From an uncultured Sutterella sp. (GTDB taxonomy: Bacteria > Pseudomonadota > Gammaproteobacteria > Burkholderiales > Burkholderiaceae_F), in the NCBI GenBank assembly GCA_900554675.1, contig USIM01000060.1, positions 1 to 5,862 of the forward strand: a DNA stretch of 5,862 nt, read 5' to 3'. Numbering within the stretch: the stretch's first letter is position 1; each line of letters starts with the position of its first letter. Positions 5,801 to 5,862 of this stretch are shown here, one piece after another. Both the position numbers and the translations under genes were made by a program. Below the pieces are notes generated by a model. That model was not told the DNA's origin. It saw only the letters and a program-made list of their open reading frames with translations, and made no database searches.

Positions 5801-5862
5801 AAGGAGAAAACGAAATCGTTTGAGATTTTTCAAAAATTTTTGCAGAAAAACTTGCAAAAGCG
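5801..5862 (+). other. Shine-Dalgarno and possible start of a downstream gene, cut by window edge
   Basis: AAGGAGA (5801-5807) lies 13 bases after the amidohydrolase stop, but no ATG follows before the window ends. A TTG at 5820 opens a frame free of stops to the edge (LRFFKNFCRKTCKS); the spacing of 12 is long. A second frame, read from about 5810, is also open (KSFEIFQKFLQKNLQK) but would need a non-standard ACG start very close to the ribosome site. No terminator follows the stop, which supports an operon. Confidence 0.3.

Noticed and set aside
5059..5802. Long antisense open frame (247 codons) opposite the amidohydrolase
   Set aside because: It mirrors a strongly supported gene, its product has no recognisable motifs, and its composition looks like a codon shadow.
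5831..5859. CAAAAATTTTTG palindrome and TTTTGCA/TGCAAAA stem at the right edge
   Set aside because: These are simple A and T runs in an AT-rich stretch; the pairing is weak and has no context to support a function.
1..5862. tRNA, rRNA, CRISPR array or insertion sequence
   Set aside because: No cloverleaf, regularly spaced repeats, transposase or terminal inverted repeats were seen on either strand.

Overview
The window suggests a Gram-negative proteobacterium of intermediate base composition. Fhs and the amidohydrolase read like chromosomal metabolic genes. A gut betaproteobacterium of the Sutterella/Parasutterella kind would fit, but that is an impression from protein style and codon use, not a demonstrated assignment.

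Layout, left to right. (1) Positions 1-1532, + strand: a two-gene defence-type unit. It holds the C-terminal part of an ABC/AAA-type ATPase, cut by the window edge, followed after 5 bases by a RloB-family protein. The pair has the architecture of RloA/RloB and of the AbiL abortive-infection system. It is visibly AT-richer than the metabolic genes, so it is probably acquired cargo. The RloB member has Ala70 where the family's Toprim-like acidic pair is expected. (2) Positions 1534-1564: a hairpin terminator in the convergent junction, best suited to the leftward gene. (3) Positions 1589-3235, - strand: full-length formate-tetrahydrofolate ligase (fhs), with a possible promoter overlapped by a perfect 8-4-8 inverted repeat. 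(4) Positions 3493-4276, - strand: a self-contained hicA-hicB toxin-antitoxin module with a consensus-like promoter, a helically phased direct repeat that could be the HicB operator, an intergenic hairpin between toxin and antitoxin, and an intrinsic terminator separating it from fhs. (5) Positions 4378-5787, + strand: a complete amidohydrolase-superfamily enzyme (dihydroorotase/hydantoinase/N-acyl-amino-acid deacylase-like) with all metal ligands. It is transcribed divergently from hicAB and has a perfect 16-bp palindrome in its promoter-leader. A Shine-Dalgarno sequence after its stop suggests a second gene in the operon starting at or beyond the window edge.

How they fit together: two housekeeping or catabolic genes (one-carbon metabolism and cyclic-amide or acyl-amino-acid hydrolysis) flank a toxin-antitoxin module, with a defence pair ending convergently against fhs. 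The metabolic genes need not share a pathway. The strongest leads are the altered acidic motif in RloB, the two perfect palindromes at the metabolic promoters, and the compact regulatory architecture of hicAB.
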